Source: Promethearchaeota archaeon
GTDB taxonomy: Archaea > Asgardarchaeota > Lokiarchaeia > Sigyniarchaeales > SOKP01
DNA length: 64,000 nucleotides
Assembly: GCA_030606485.1 (NCBI GenBank)
Contig: JAUWGH010000011.1
Coordinates: forward strand, 1 to 64,000
Direction of reading: 5' to 3'
Part shown: in pieces, positions 51,016-60,046 of the stretch
Position numbering within the stretch: position 1 is the stretch's first letter
Layout: every line of letters starts with the position of its first letter
Translations under genes and position numbers: made by a program
Notes under the pieces: model-generated
What the model was told of the DNA's origin: nothing
The model's database searches: none
What the model saw: only the letters and a program-made list of their open reading frames with translations

Positions 51016-51927
51016 ATGACAAAAACTGAAAAATTATTATCTCAGGCAAAAAAATTTGAAATAGAACATCAATTTGAAAAAGCTGCTACACTTTATATAA
51101 AAGCGGCCCAAATATCGTTAAATAAGGGTAATTTGAAAACAGCTACAATTGGGTTTAGTAAGGGGGCAGATTGCTTATATGGTGCTAGAAAAATCAGCAA
51201 TGGACTAAAATATTCTCAACAGGCTTTAGAAATTATCAATAAATTAAATGATTTGAGTGGAAAAGCCGCTATATTGAATAATATTGGAAGAATATTACGT
51301 GAGAGTGATGATCTTGATGAAGCTCTTATGTACTTTAAACGTGCCTTGGAAATTGACGAACAATTAGAAGACTTTATAGGAATAGGTATCAGATTAACTA
51401 ATATCGCAGAAATTCAAGGCAAAAAGGGAGAATTCAGCGAAGCTCTCAAGAACTATCGAAGCGCTATAGTAGTTGTAGAATATACTGGTGATTTGAAGGT
51501 TAACGCCGCTATATTAAATAATATCGGACTATTATTACACGAGCAAGGCGAATTTGGCGATGCACTCGAATCTTATCTTAAAGCTTTGGAAATTGATGAC
51601 TTACTAGGGGATTTAAGGACAAAAGCTATACATTTAACTAACATTGGAGAGCTTTTAGGTGATATGGGCAGGATCGATGAAGGTCTTGAGCACTGGCAAC
51701 AAGCTTTAAAAATAATGGAAGATTTGGACGAAATTATAGATAAAGTTGCTCTATTAAGCCAATTTGGTGAAAAACTAATTAATAAAGATGATTCCGCAAA
51801 AGGTTTTGAATACTTATTAAAGGCTAGAGAAATTGCCAATAGTGTGAGAAATCCAAATCAAAAAGCATTTCTTTTAGAAAAAATCAACACAATTTTACGA
51901 GATAAAGGATTTAATTTTCAAACTTAA
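51016..51927 (+). CDS. TPR repeat protein
   Basis: 40-aa repeats LKVNAAILNNIGLLLHEQGEFGDALESYLKALEIDDLLGD. Confidence 0.9.
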   Translation: MTKTEKLLSQAKKFEIEHQFEKAATLYIKAAQISLNKGNLKTATIGFSKGADCLYGARKISNGLKYSQQALEIINKLNDLSGKAAILNNIGRILRESDDLDEALMYFKRALEIDEQLEDFIGIGIRLTNIAEIQGKKGEFSEALKNYRSAIVVVEYTGDLKVNAAILNNIGLLLHEQGEFGDALESYLKALEIDDLLGDLRTKAIHLTNIGELLGDMGRIDEGLEHWQQALKIMEDLDEIIDKVALLSQFGEKLINKDDSAKGFEYLLKAREIANSVRNPNQKAFLLEKINTILRDKGFNFQT

Positions 51928-54197
51928 TGAAAATGTCAGATTTAAATAAACTTAGGCAATTAGCTCAAAAATTTGAGGGAGAATTCCAATATAATGAAGC
52001 TGCTAAACATTATTTAAAAGCGGCTGAATTAGATTTAAAAAAAGGCAATAAGAATATCGCTGGAGTGGAATTTAATAGAGCTGCAAAATGTTTATATAAC
52101 ATTGGGAAAATTAATGAAGCTTTAAATTATTTTGAACGTGCTCTGGAAATTGCCGATCAAGTCGGTGATTTGGCAGGTAAAATTGTTCTATTAAATAATA
52201 TTGGAGAAATTTTTCATAATAAACGTGAACTTGATAAGGCATTAAAATATTTTCAACCCGCCTTAGTAATTGCTGAACAGATAGGTATGCTAGAAGGGAA
52301 AACAGCTTTATTAACTAATATCGGAAGCATCTTATATGAAAGTGGAAAACTCGATGTAGCTCTCGATAACTTTCAACATGCCTTAAAAAATGCAGAACAG
52401 TTAGGGGATTTAAGAGCAAAAGCCACTCTTTTAATCCACCTTGGATTGATTTTTCGCGATAAGGGCGAGATTGATGAAGCTCTTCGGTCATACCAACGGG
52501 CTCTGAAAATTGCCGACCATCTAAGAGATTTGAGAATAAGTTCTAGTATATTAATCAACGTTGGAAATATATTACATGATAAGGGGAAACTCGACGAATC
52601 TATCGAGAATTATCAACATGCATTGGAAATTTCTGAACAATTAGGCGATTTAAGGGGAAAAATAACTCCATTAACCAATATTGGGGAAATTTTTCGAGAT
52701 AAAGGAAAGTTGGATGATGCTTTTAAATATTACCAACAAGCTTTGAAAATTGCCGAACAATTAGGCGATTTAGGTGGAAAAGCTGCTCTATTAAATAACA
52801 TTGGCATGGTATTTTACAATAGGGGAGAGCTAAAGGAGGCTTTAAAAAATTATCATCGTGCTTTGGAAATTGATGAACAGTCGGGATACTTGAAAGGAAA
52901 GGCTATCCGATTAAATAATATCGGTTTGGTTTTATATGATCAAGGCGAACTTGATAAAGCCTTGAAATACTATCAACATGCCTTGGAAATTGATAAAAAA
53001 TTAGGAAACTTGAAAGGAAAAGCCGATCGATTAACCAACATTGGAGAGATACTAGTAAATAAGGGTGAATTCAAGAAAGCATTTGAGTGTTACCAGGATG
53101 CTTTGGAAATTGCTAAAAAATTAGGTGATTTGAAGGGTAAAGCTAATCAATTAAACAATATTGGCTTGATATATCTTGATAAAGGCAAGCTCGATAATGC
53201 ACTTGAGAATTTTCAACATGCATTGGAAATTTATGAGCAAATAGGCATCTTGGGAGGCAAAGCAGCTCTATTAAACAATATAGGAACCGTTTTATTTGAT
53301 AAAAATGAAATCAGTGAGGCTCTCGATTACTTACAGCGTTCATTGAATTTATTTCAGAAGAGAATTGCAGGAAAAGAATTAGACTTCAAAACTGGAATAT
53401 TATCTTGTCCAAATGCTATTTGTTCGGCAGAACTAGAAATTAAAATAATGGGTATCCAGGGAGCGATAATTGAAACATGTCCCAGATGTAATATCCAATT
53501 TTCAGTCTGGATTGATTCTATAAACTCAAAATATCAAATTGGGATACTTTCTGATGAAATTTTTGAAACAAGAAGTATTACATCGGGAACAATAGAATTC
53601 CAAGATCAAGTAGGAAGGAAAACGGAAACAACTATTTCGGAATGGTTAAAGCACGGAGCACTAACGACAGAAAACATCGCAGTTTGCCATAAAATAAGAA
53701 AAGATTTCTTAAACTCTTGTACAAATTATTACCAAGCGGCAAGTTTATACCGTGGTCTTGGATTTTTGGAGAAATCGGAGAATATATTGAAAATCCTTGA
53801 AGATTTGTTAATTCATATTGATGAGAAAAATAGGGAAATTTTCGTCCATGAGATTGCCCAGCTTCGGAAAAGAACTTCTGAAAGCTTACGCACAAGAGAT
53901 TTCTCTTACATCTTCATTTCGTGCCCAAGTTGTCAGAAAGAACACCGCGTTCAAGCCAGTCCAACTACAATTGCAACTAAAATTTGTACTCATTGCCGCG
54001 GAAAATTTTCAATCTACTACGATGATAACACGGAAGAATTTTACACCAATATCTTAGAAAACCCAGTGGTTAAGACAAGTATTCGAGATAAGGGGTTGAA
54101 ACGAGATGTTGTAAAATTTTGCGCGAGATGTGGATTAAAAGTGGGTGAAATTGCACAATATTGTGCGAGATGCGGTTTAAAAATGTTGAGAAAATAG
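51927..54197 (+). CDS. TPR array (about 11 repeats) with C-terminal zinc ribbons
   Basis: LRGKITPLTNIGEIFRDKGKLDDAFKYYQQALKIAEQLGD x11; CPNAICSAEL...CPRC, CPSCQKEH...CTHCRGKF, CARCGLKVGEIAQYCARCGLK; ATG overlaps preceding TAA. Confidence 0.92.
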   Translation: MKMSDLNKLRQLAQKFEGEFQYNEAAKHYLKAAELDLKKGNKNIAGVEFNRAAKCLYNIGKINEALNYFERALEIADQVGDLAGKIVLLNNIGEIFHNKRELDKALKYFQPALVIAEQIGMLEGKTALLTNIGSILYESGKLDVALDNFQHALKNAEQLGDLRAKATLLIHLGLIFRDKGEIDEALRSYQRALKIADHLRDLRISSSILINVGNILHDKGKLDESIENYQHALEISEQLGDLRGKITPLTNIGEIFRDKGKLDDAFKYYQQALKIAEQLGDLGGKAALLNNIGMVFYNRGELKEALKNYHRALEIDEQSGYLKGKAIRLNNIGLVLYDQGELDKALKYYQHALEIDKKLGNLKGKADRLTNIGEILVNKGEFKKAFECYQDALEIAKKLGDLKGKANQLNNIGLIYLDKGKLDNALENFQHALEIYEQIGILGGKAALLNNIGTVLFDKNEISEALDYLQRSLNLFQKRIAGKELDFKTGILSCPNAICSAELEIKIMGIQGAIIETCPRCNIQFSVWIDSINSKYQIGILSDEIFETRSITSGTIEFQDQVGRKTETTISEWLKHGALTTENIAVCHKIRKDFLNSCTNYYQAASLYRGLGFLEKSENILKILEDLLIHIDEKNREIFVHEIAQLRKRTSESLRTRDFSYIFISCPSCQKEHRVQASPTTIATKICTHCRGKFSIYYDDNTEEFYTNILENPVVKTSIRDKGLKRDVVKFCARCGLKVGEIAQYCARCGLKMLRK

Positions 54198-54233
54198 CAA
54201 ATTATTAAATAATTTGCATAAGATTTGTTAGGT

Positions 54234-54506
54234 TTAACGTTGTTTTAAGAAATCCTCATCCAGCTTAATTTGCTCTTTCATCATTGTTAAGATAATATCG
54301 CGCACTTTAAATATTTTTGAATCATCATATTGATCCGCTGATATTAAAGCATGAACATATTCTTTATTTTCCGAAACTTTGGAGACTATCGTGGCTACCT
54401 TAAACATACCATCTCTTAATTTATCTGGTTTTTTGCATTTTTGCAAAATTGTAATAGACTTTTTAAGTACTTTAATATCTTCTTTAATATTTTCTAAATT
54501 GCTCAA
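54234..54506 (-). CDS. Small helical hypothetical protein
   Basis: MSNLENIKEDIKVLKKSITILQKCKKPDKLRDGMFKVATIVSK. Confidence 0.45.
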   Translation of the reverse strand: MSNLENIKEDIKVLKKSITILQKCKKPDKLRDGMFKVATIVSKVSENKEYVHALISADQYDDSKIFKVRDIILTMMKEQIKLDEDFLKQR

Positions 54507-54668
54507 TTCTAATTCTCACTCTCTTCTTTTTATATAAAATAAAAATGAACTCGGTATTCATTAATCCTTATTCATTTATTAAATTTAAATAAAATTAAAA
54601 AATATTTGAATATCTATGGTTTAAACTTTAAATTTAAATTTTAAACCTCTAAAAAAGATTTTTAGTGA

Positions 54669-55973
54669 GTGAATTTTATGGAGAAAGTTAAGTATAAAAA
54701 ATTTGTATATCATGTGGAAAATAGGGGGCTAAATTTAAGTGATTTAAAAATTAGTGATATAAGCAAGATTAAAGGACTTGAAAATCTCATGAATCTACAA
54801 ATATTAGATTTGGGTGCAAATCAGATTTCTGAAATTGAAGGGCTTGAAAATCTTAAGAATTTACAAGAACTTTACTTTTATAATAATCAAATTACCGAGA
54901 TTAAGAGGCTTGAAAATCTTGGGAATTTGAAAAAATTAGACCTTCGAAATAATCAAATAACTGAGATAAAAGGAGTTGAGATGCTCAAGAACCTGCAAAT
55001 ATTAATGCTTTCTAATAACAAAGGTTCAACTAATGGGCTGGTTATCAAAAAAAATAAAATTTCTGAGATTAAGGGTTTAGAAAAACTCACTAATTTGCAA
55101 GAATTATATTTATCTCGTAATAATATCTCTGAAATTAAAGGACTTGAAACACTTACGAATTTGCAGAAATTAGACCTTCATTGGAATTATATAAAAGAGA
55201 TTAAGGGCCTCAAAAATCTTACAAAATTGAAAACATTAAATCTACAGGATACCCTAATTACTGAGATTAAAGGGTTAGAGAATCTCACGAATTTGCATAT
55301 ATTAGATTTTAGAGGAAATCAAATCACAGAGATAAAAGGACTCGAAACGCTCATAAATTTGACACGCTTAACTCTTAGTAATAACCAAATCTCTAAGATC
55401 AAGGGATTCGAAAAACTTACAAATTTACAAGAATTATGGCTTGATAGAAATCAAATCTCTGAAATAGAAGGTCTTGAAACTTCCATAAATCTATGGATCT
55501 TAAATCTTGGATATAATCAAATCTCCGAGATCAAAGGACTAGAATCTCTCACGAAACTTACAACATTTTACCTAAAAGAAAATCAAATCCCTCAAGACTT
55601 ATTAAATCAATTGGGTGGTGTAGGTAAAAATGGATTTGCTAAAAGTCCTCAAAATTTGGTAGAATACTGTCGTAAAAAAAGAGAGAAGGAAGAAAAATTG
55701 GAAAAGGAATCACTCGAAAAAATAAAAAAGATAATTAAAGTATCCACCCGAATTAAACTTGATATGCTTATAGATGCTCTTAAAATGGATACACAAACAT
55801 TTAACGAAAAAATTTTCGAATGGGCAGAAAAATTCGGTTTTACAATTGATGGGGATTATTTAATTACTAATATAGATATGGTTTCAGATTTTATAGATGA
55901 ATTAGATAAACAATTTGCCATATGGGAAAAATCAGAAAGAGAAAAAATCAAAAAATTAAATAATTCGATTTGA
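54669..55973 (+). CDS. SDS22-like LRR protein with C-terminal PCI/winged-helix-like domain
   Basis: 22-aa LRRs (ISEIKGLENLTNLQELYLSRNN); C-term KIIKVSTRIKLDMLIDALKMDTQTFNEKIFEWAEKFGFTIDGDYLI. Confidence 0.88.
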   Translation: MNFMEKVKYKKFVYHVENRGLNLSDLKISDISKIKGLENLMNLQILDLGANQISEIEGLENLKNLQELYFYNNQITEIKRLENLGNLKKLDLRNNQITEIKGVEMLKNLQILMLSNNKGSTNGLVIKKNKISEIKGLEKLTNLQELYLSRNNISEIKGLETLTNLQKLDLHWNYIKEIKGLKNLTKLKTLNLQDTLITEIKGLENLTNLHILDFRGNQITEIKGLETLINLTRLTLSNNQISKIKGFEKLTNLQELWLDRNQISEIEGLETSINLWILNLGYNQISEIKGLESLTKLTTFYLKENQIPQDLLNQLGGVGKNGFAKSPQNLVEYCRKKREKEEKLEKESLEKIKKIIKVSTRIKLDMLIDALKMDTQTFNEKIFEWAEKFGFTIDGDYLITNIDMVSDFIDELDKQFAIWEKSEREKIKKLNNSI

Positions 55974-56081
55974 AACTAAGAATAATGACCCTTATTACTA
56001 AATTTAAAATGAGAATATTTAATTAAAGCTTTTTTAATATTATACACTCTATTTAAACACAAAAAATTAAATAAATAAGAT

Positions 56082-56651
56082 ATGGGAACAGATATCCATT
56101 TATTTGTAGAAAAGAAGGAAAATAATAAGTGGATTTATGTTGGAAAACATGACATAGCTAGAAATTATCCACTCTTCGCAATTTTAGCTAATGTAAGGAA
56201 TGGAATAAGAAGCGGAAAGTTTGAGCCAATTTCATATCCAAGAGGCCTTCCTAATAATGTTTCCCCAGAAGTTCGTAAAAGAGCAGATAATTGGATACTT
56301 GAGTTTCATTCACATAGTTGGTTTTTATTAAAAGAATTGAATCATTTTGATTGGGATGGAAAAAAAGTGAAATTTAAGGCATATGTGAATAAAATAGGTT
56401 ATGATAAGTGGAAAAAAACTGGAAAACCATGGGGAGCAGCACAGTTGGCAGGTGGAAAGATAATTTCACATGAAGAGATGGAAAAATATGACCCAATAAA
56501 AAATGGTTATATTGCCCATACTATGGTGGAATGGGTGCAAACTTATCGTGAATGTTGTATTTATTTTGTTGAAGATTTTTTAAAAGAATTGAATAATATG
56601 AGTAGAGAAAATGGCGAGGATATTAGAATTATTTTTTGGTTTGATAATTAA
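56082..56651 (+). CDS. Phage/bacterial-type uncharacterised protein (MGTDIH family)
   Basis: MGTDIHLFVEKKENNKW...YPLFAILANVRNG...ISYPRGLPNNVSPEV...HSHSWFLLKEL. Confidence 0.6.
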   Translation: MGTDIHLFVEKKENNKWIYVGKHDIARNYPLFAILANVRNGIRSGKFEPISYPRGLPNNVSPEVRKRADNWILEFHSHSWFLLKELNHFDWDGKKVKFKAYVNKIGYDKWKKTGKPWGAAQLAGGKIISHEEMEKYDPIKNGYIAHTMVEWVQTYRECCIYFVEDFLKELNNMSRENGEDIRIIFWFDN

Positions 56652-56722
56652 TTCAACTATAAATGATATTGAATATACTGTTCGAAAAAGATTTTCTTGA
56701 TTATTTAGGACCATAATATTAT

Positions 56723-56812
56723 TTAGTTAAAAATTTTCTGTTCCTTTGTTAGTTTGCTTCCGCAATGCTTACAAAATTTTCGACTCTTTATCAATTCTAC
56801 TGTTTCTTTCAT
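56723..56812 (-). pseudogene. Zinc-ribbon relic
   Basis: Reverse strand: MKETVELIKSRKFCKHCGSKLTKEQKIFN*, matches NETKVLIKSRKFYKNCGSKLKNRQKVCKICG of 58906-59100. Confidence 0.5.
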
Positions 56813-56826
56813 CACTATTGTCGTTT

Positions 56827-57735
56827 TTACCGTTTGATTTTTTTCTCTTTTTCTTTAATTTCAATGTTTTTTTTCTTAATTAAGTCTTTTAAATAATCAA
56901 TCTGACTAGTTTTTCTCATATTTTCTTCCTTTAAATTAGTAATTAATAGTCTTTGTTTTTTCAACTTCTCTTGTAAATCTCTAACAAGATTATGTACAGG
57001 TATTTCCTCCTCTTTAATCTCAATTATATGACCATTTGATTTAGATCCTTTCTTTCTTTCCTGTTCTAATTGTTGCTGAAGCTGAATTTTTTCTTTTCTA
57101 AGTAAACCCATGTTAATCTTTAATTCCCTATATTTTTTTTCTGTTTCTTCTAATTTCAACTGTAATTTTTTAGCATATGCACGTTTTTTTCCGTACTTAT
57201 CAATTAGATCATTTAATTTATTTAATTCTTCTCTATATGAGGATATTGATATTTCACTAATCTCTAAATCCGTTTTGAGGTGTTCAATTTCTCTATTTTT
57301 AAAATCAAATTCCTTTTTTATTTGATTTACCTCAACTCTCAGTTGATCTATGCTTTCCTCAATTTGTTCTTTTAATTCAATTCCTTCTTTTGGTTTTATT
57401 TCTTGTTTTATTTCTATTTTATCAAATTTTTTTGCAAGTTTAATACTTTTACTTCCTTCTATAAACTCAAGAAAATCACGGGGCTCTATCCCTTCGTCTA
57501 CAGGCACAACTGAATACTCCAAACCTACTTGCCCTCTAATATCTTGGCTTTTTTGAGCACCAATAAATTTCTTTCTAACTGATGATTCTGCCCCCTTCCA
57601 TAACCAAATTGTTTTATCAGGGGGATCACTGATGATAATATACACTTCAAAAGTCTTCAGGATATCCTTTATATCTTTATCGATTTGTATTTCTTCTATT
57701 TCTCCAGTTTCTAATACTTTAAATATCCGGATCAT
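56827..57735 (-). CDS. Gelsolin-like domain fused to long coiled coil
   Basis: VYIIISDPPDKTIWLWKGAESSVRKKFIGAQKSQDIRGQVGLEYSVVPVDEGIEPRDFLEFIEGS, then about 190 aa coiled coil. Confidence 0.7.
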   Translation of the reverse strand: MIRIFKVLETGEIEEIQIDKDIKDILKTFEVYIIISDPPDKTIWLWKGAESSVRKKFIGAQKSQDIRGQVGLEYSVVPVDEGIEPRDFLEFIEGSKSIKLAKKFDKIEIKQEIKPKEGIELKEQIEESIDQLRVEVNQIKKEFDFKNREIEHLKTDLEISEISISSYREELNKLNDLIDKYGKKRAYAKKLQLKLEETEKKYRELKINMGLLRKEKIQLQQQLEQERKKGSKSNGHIIEIKEEEIPVHNLVRDLQEKLKKQRLLITNLKEENMRKTSQIDYLKDLIKKKNIEIKEKEKKIKR

Positions 57736-57865
57736 ATTTTATGCCGTTGAGATTATCATAATTTTTTTGAATGTTAATAAGATAAATTTGTTTTTTATCC
57801 ATCAATGTAAAAATGCTAATATAATTTTTAAAATCTTTCCTAATTTTCGTATATCAATAACTTCC

Positions 57866-58387
57866 TTATCTTTTAGATTTCTCATCCAATGCCATTTTTG
57901 CAATCCTAGAGAAAATTTCAGATGCTCCTTCTTTTGAAACAACCGAAGTTTCAATATAGTTCAGTTTAAAATCTTCAATTAATTTCTCAACTTCCTTGTG
58001 AGATACAGTAAAAAAATTGGAATATCTTTTATTTCCCACAAGAAGTATAGGAATACCTACAGCATTCTTCCTAACTAAGTTAATCCAATCAGGCAAATTC
58101 TCGAAAGATCTCCGATCGGCAAAATCGAAAAATAATATCAACCCTTCAGCTCCTTTAACATACTGCGGGAATAAAAATTTGTACTTTTTTTCACTTCTAA
58201 AATTCCACAATTGTAGTTTTACTTTTATATTTGCGATCTCAACATTTTTACTGAAAAAATTAACTCCAATAGTAAGGCTCAGATCCTCCTCAAATAATTT
58301 AGGCTTATTAATATGACGTGATAAAAGCGCTTTCTTAATCCAGCCCTCGCCTAACATTAATATCTTAAATGTTTCATCAGTCTTCAT
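57866..58387 (-). CDS. Ras/Rab-like small GTPase fold with degenerate nucleotide-binding motifs
   Basis: FKILMLGEGWIKKALLSRHI (P-loop lacks GK[ST]), LSLTIGVNFFSKNVEI, KLQLWNFRSEKKYKFLFPQYVKGAEGLILFFDFADRRSFENLPDWINLVRKN, ILLVGNKRYSNF, ETSVVSKEG. Confidence 0.8.
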   Translation of the reverse strand: MKTDETFKILMLGEGWIKKALLSRHINKPKLFEEDLSLTIGVNFFSKNVEIANIKVKLQLWNFRSEKKYKFLFPQYVKGAEGLILFFDFADRRSFENLPDWINLVRKNAVGIPILLVGNKRYSNFFTVSHKEVEKLIEDFKLNYIETSVVSKEGASEIFSRIAKMALDEKSKR

Positions 58388-58457
58388 TTAAGATTTTTCC
58401 TCCACTCTAGTTAATTTAAATATCAAGTCTGAAATTAATCTCTTTTTTCTTCAATAT

Positions 58458-58802
58458 TCAGGTATCAATTAAGAAATCTCCTAATCCAGCTCCTAAACGA
58501 GGATATCTGGTTGTTGATAGAACTAATATTCGATTTTTGCCCGCGGCTATTATGAGGATTAAACCATTATCTCCCTCAATCATAATTCTCTTTAGATTTC
58601 CACGAGCAACCTCTAAAACCCCACGTTCTCCTAATGAAAATATCGCAGCGGTCATAGCGGCAATTATTGTATCATCGATCACCTCGGGAAAAACACTTAC
58701 AATAAGGGACCCCTCTATTGAAACAATTGCTCCAGCCTCAACGTCAGGATTGGACTTAACCAATCTTTTTAGATCTCGCTTAAGTGATTTTAAATCAACC
58801 AT
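58458..58802 (-). CDS. Roadblock/LC7 domain protein, copy 2
   Basis: Nearly identical to 48419-48826 except shortened C-terminus PRLGAGLGDFLIDT. Confidence 0.9.
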   Translation of the reverse strand: MVDLKSLKRDLKRLVKSNPDVEAGAIVSIEGSLIVSVFPEVIDDTIIAAMTAAIFSLGERGVLEVARGNLKRIMIEGDNGLILIIAAGKNRILVLSTTRYPRLGAGLGDFLIDT

Positions 58803-58930
58803 TAATTTTTCATTGGATCATTATTTCTCAAATTTACTAAAAATAAATTTAGAAGATAAGTTATTTAATAATTGTGATAAGAATTAACTAAAATTTATTA
58901 ACCTTTTATTCAACCTTATTCCCGCAAATT
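58474..58930 (-). repeat. Long direct repeat, copy 2
   Basis: See copy 1 at 48490-48950. Confidence 0.9.
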
Positions 58931-59100
58931 TTACACACTTTTTGTCTATTTTTGAGTTTGCTACCGCAATTCTTATAAAATTTCCTGCTTTTTATTAACA
59001 CTTTTGTCTCATTATCAATTACTTTTATATTTCTATAGCCTTTTATTTTTTCTATTTCAAAGCCATCTAACGTTTTTATCAGTACATATACCTCGATCAC
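58906..59100 (-). CDS. Small zinc-ribbon protein
   Basis: MIEVYVLIKTLDGFEIEKIKGYRNIKVIDNETKVLIKSRKFYKNCGSKLKNRQKVCKICGNKVE. Confidence 0.55.
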   Translation of the reverse strand: MIEVYVLIKTLDGFEIEKIKGYRNIKVIDNETKVLIKSRKFYKNCGSKLKNRQKVCKICGNKVE

Positions 59101-59410
59101 GTTTTGTTCTATTTCTCTTTTTATTGGAAAAAATAAGATTTTAATGTTCTTTATATCAATGCAAAATAAAGGTTCGACAAAAATCCGACAGAAATTTAAA
59201 ATCTCCTTGATAAAAGAGAGGGGAGACTAAAAGTAAAAAATAAAATTCACTAATTCTACAGCCTTTTGAAATTTTAATTCTAGAAATTGTATCTTCTCTT
59301 CATGAAAGGTATTATTACATCTTCAACTATTGTATCCTTCGCTTTAAGATTAAAGGCTTTGGATGTTTTAAAATATTTTATTTTCAATAAAAACAAAAGG
59401 AGGGGTTAAT

Positions 59411-59968
59411 ATGATTACGATAGAAAGTTTTCTGGATTTAAAGAATATTAAAATTCTAATAGATGTTTGCAATATATGTTATTGCCAAAAAACTGATGAT
59501 GGGAAACCTATTCTTGCCAACTTAATGTCAGTTTTACATCATTTGATTAAAGAATTAGAAATCCCGAGGCATAATATTATTTGTATTTCGGATCCTGGAG
59601 TTGTTAGGTATATGGATGATTCGAAAAAGTTCCAAAAAATGATAGATTCTGGAGAGGTCATAAAATCGCCGAAAACGGCAGATGAGTTCATTTTAGGGTT
59701 TGCACTTAGTTGCGACTTCTGTCTAATTATATCTAACGATAAATATAGAGACTATATTAAACAATTACCGAGTGAAGAATGGCTTCAAGATAGGAGTGTG
59801 AATTTTATGATAATTAATGGTGTAACGGTTTTAAGTCCTAATATCGAATTTGAGAAATTAAGCGGTAGAGTTGGAAAAACTTTTAGTGAAAAAATTAGTG
59901 AAAATATTGAAGAATTTATTGACATAACTAAATTAGAAAAAATTACGTTAAGTGAAAGAGATGTATAA
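59411..59968 (+). CDS. NYN/PIN-like (Zc3h12a-type) RNase candidate
   Basis: NIKILIDVCNICYCQ, KTADEFILGFALSCDFCLIISNDKYRDYIKQ acidic constellation. Confidence 0.65.
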   Translation: MITIESFLDLKNIKILIDVCNICYCQKTDDGKPILANLMSVLHHLIKELEIPRHNIICISDPGVVRYMDDSKKFQKMIDSGEVIKSPKTADEFILGFALSCDFCLIISNDKYRDYIKQLPSEEWLQDRSVNFMIINGVTVLSPNIEFEKLSGRVGKTFSEKISENIEEFIDITKLEKITLSERDV

Positions 59969-60046
59969 AAAACGCAATATATTTGGTGGGATATTAAAAA
60001 AAATAAAAGAAAATTAAGAGTAAAATATATTTATAATAAACCTTAA

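Noticed and set aside
47089-55973. Regular tandem repeats (126 bp, 120 bp, 66 bp) that could suggest a CRISPR or satellite array
   Set aside because: They are in-frame coding repeats for WD40, TPR and LRR proteins; no short identical repeats with unique spacers
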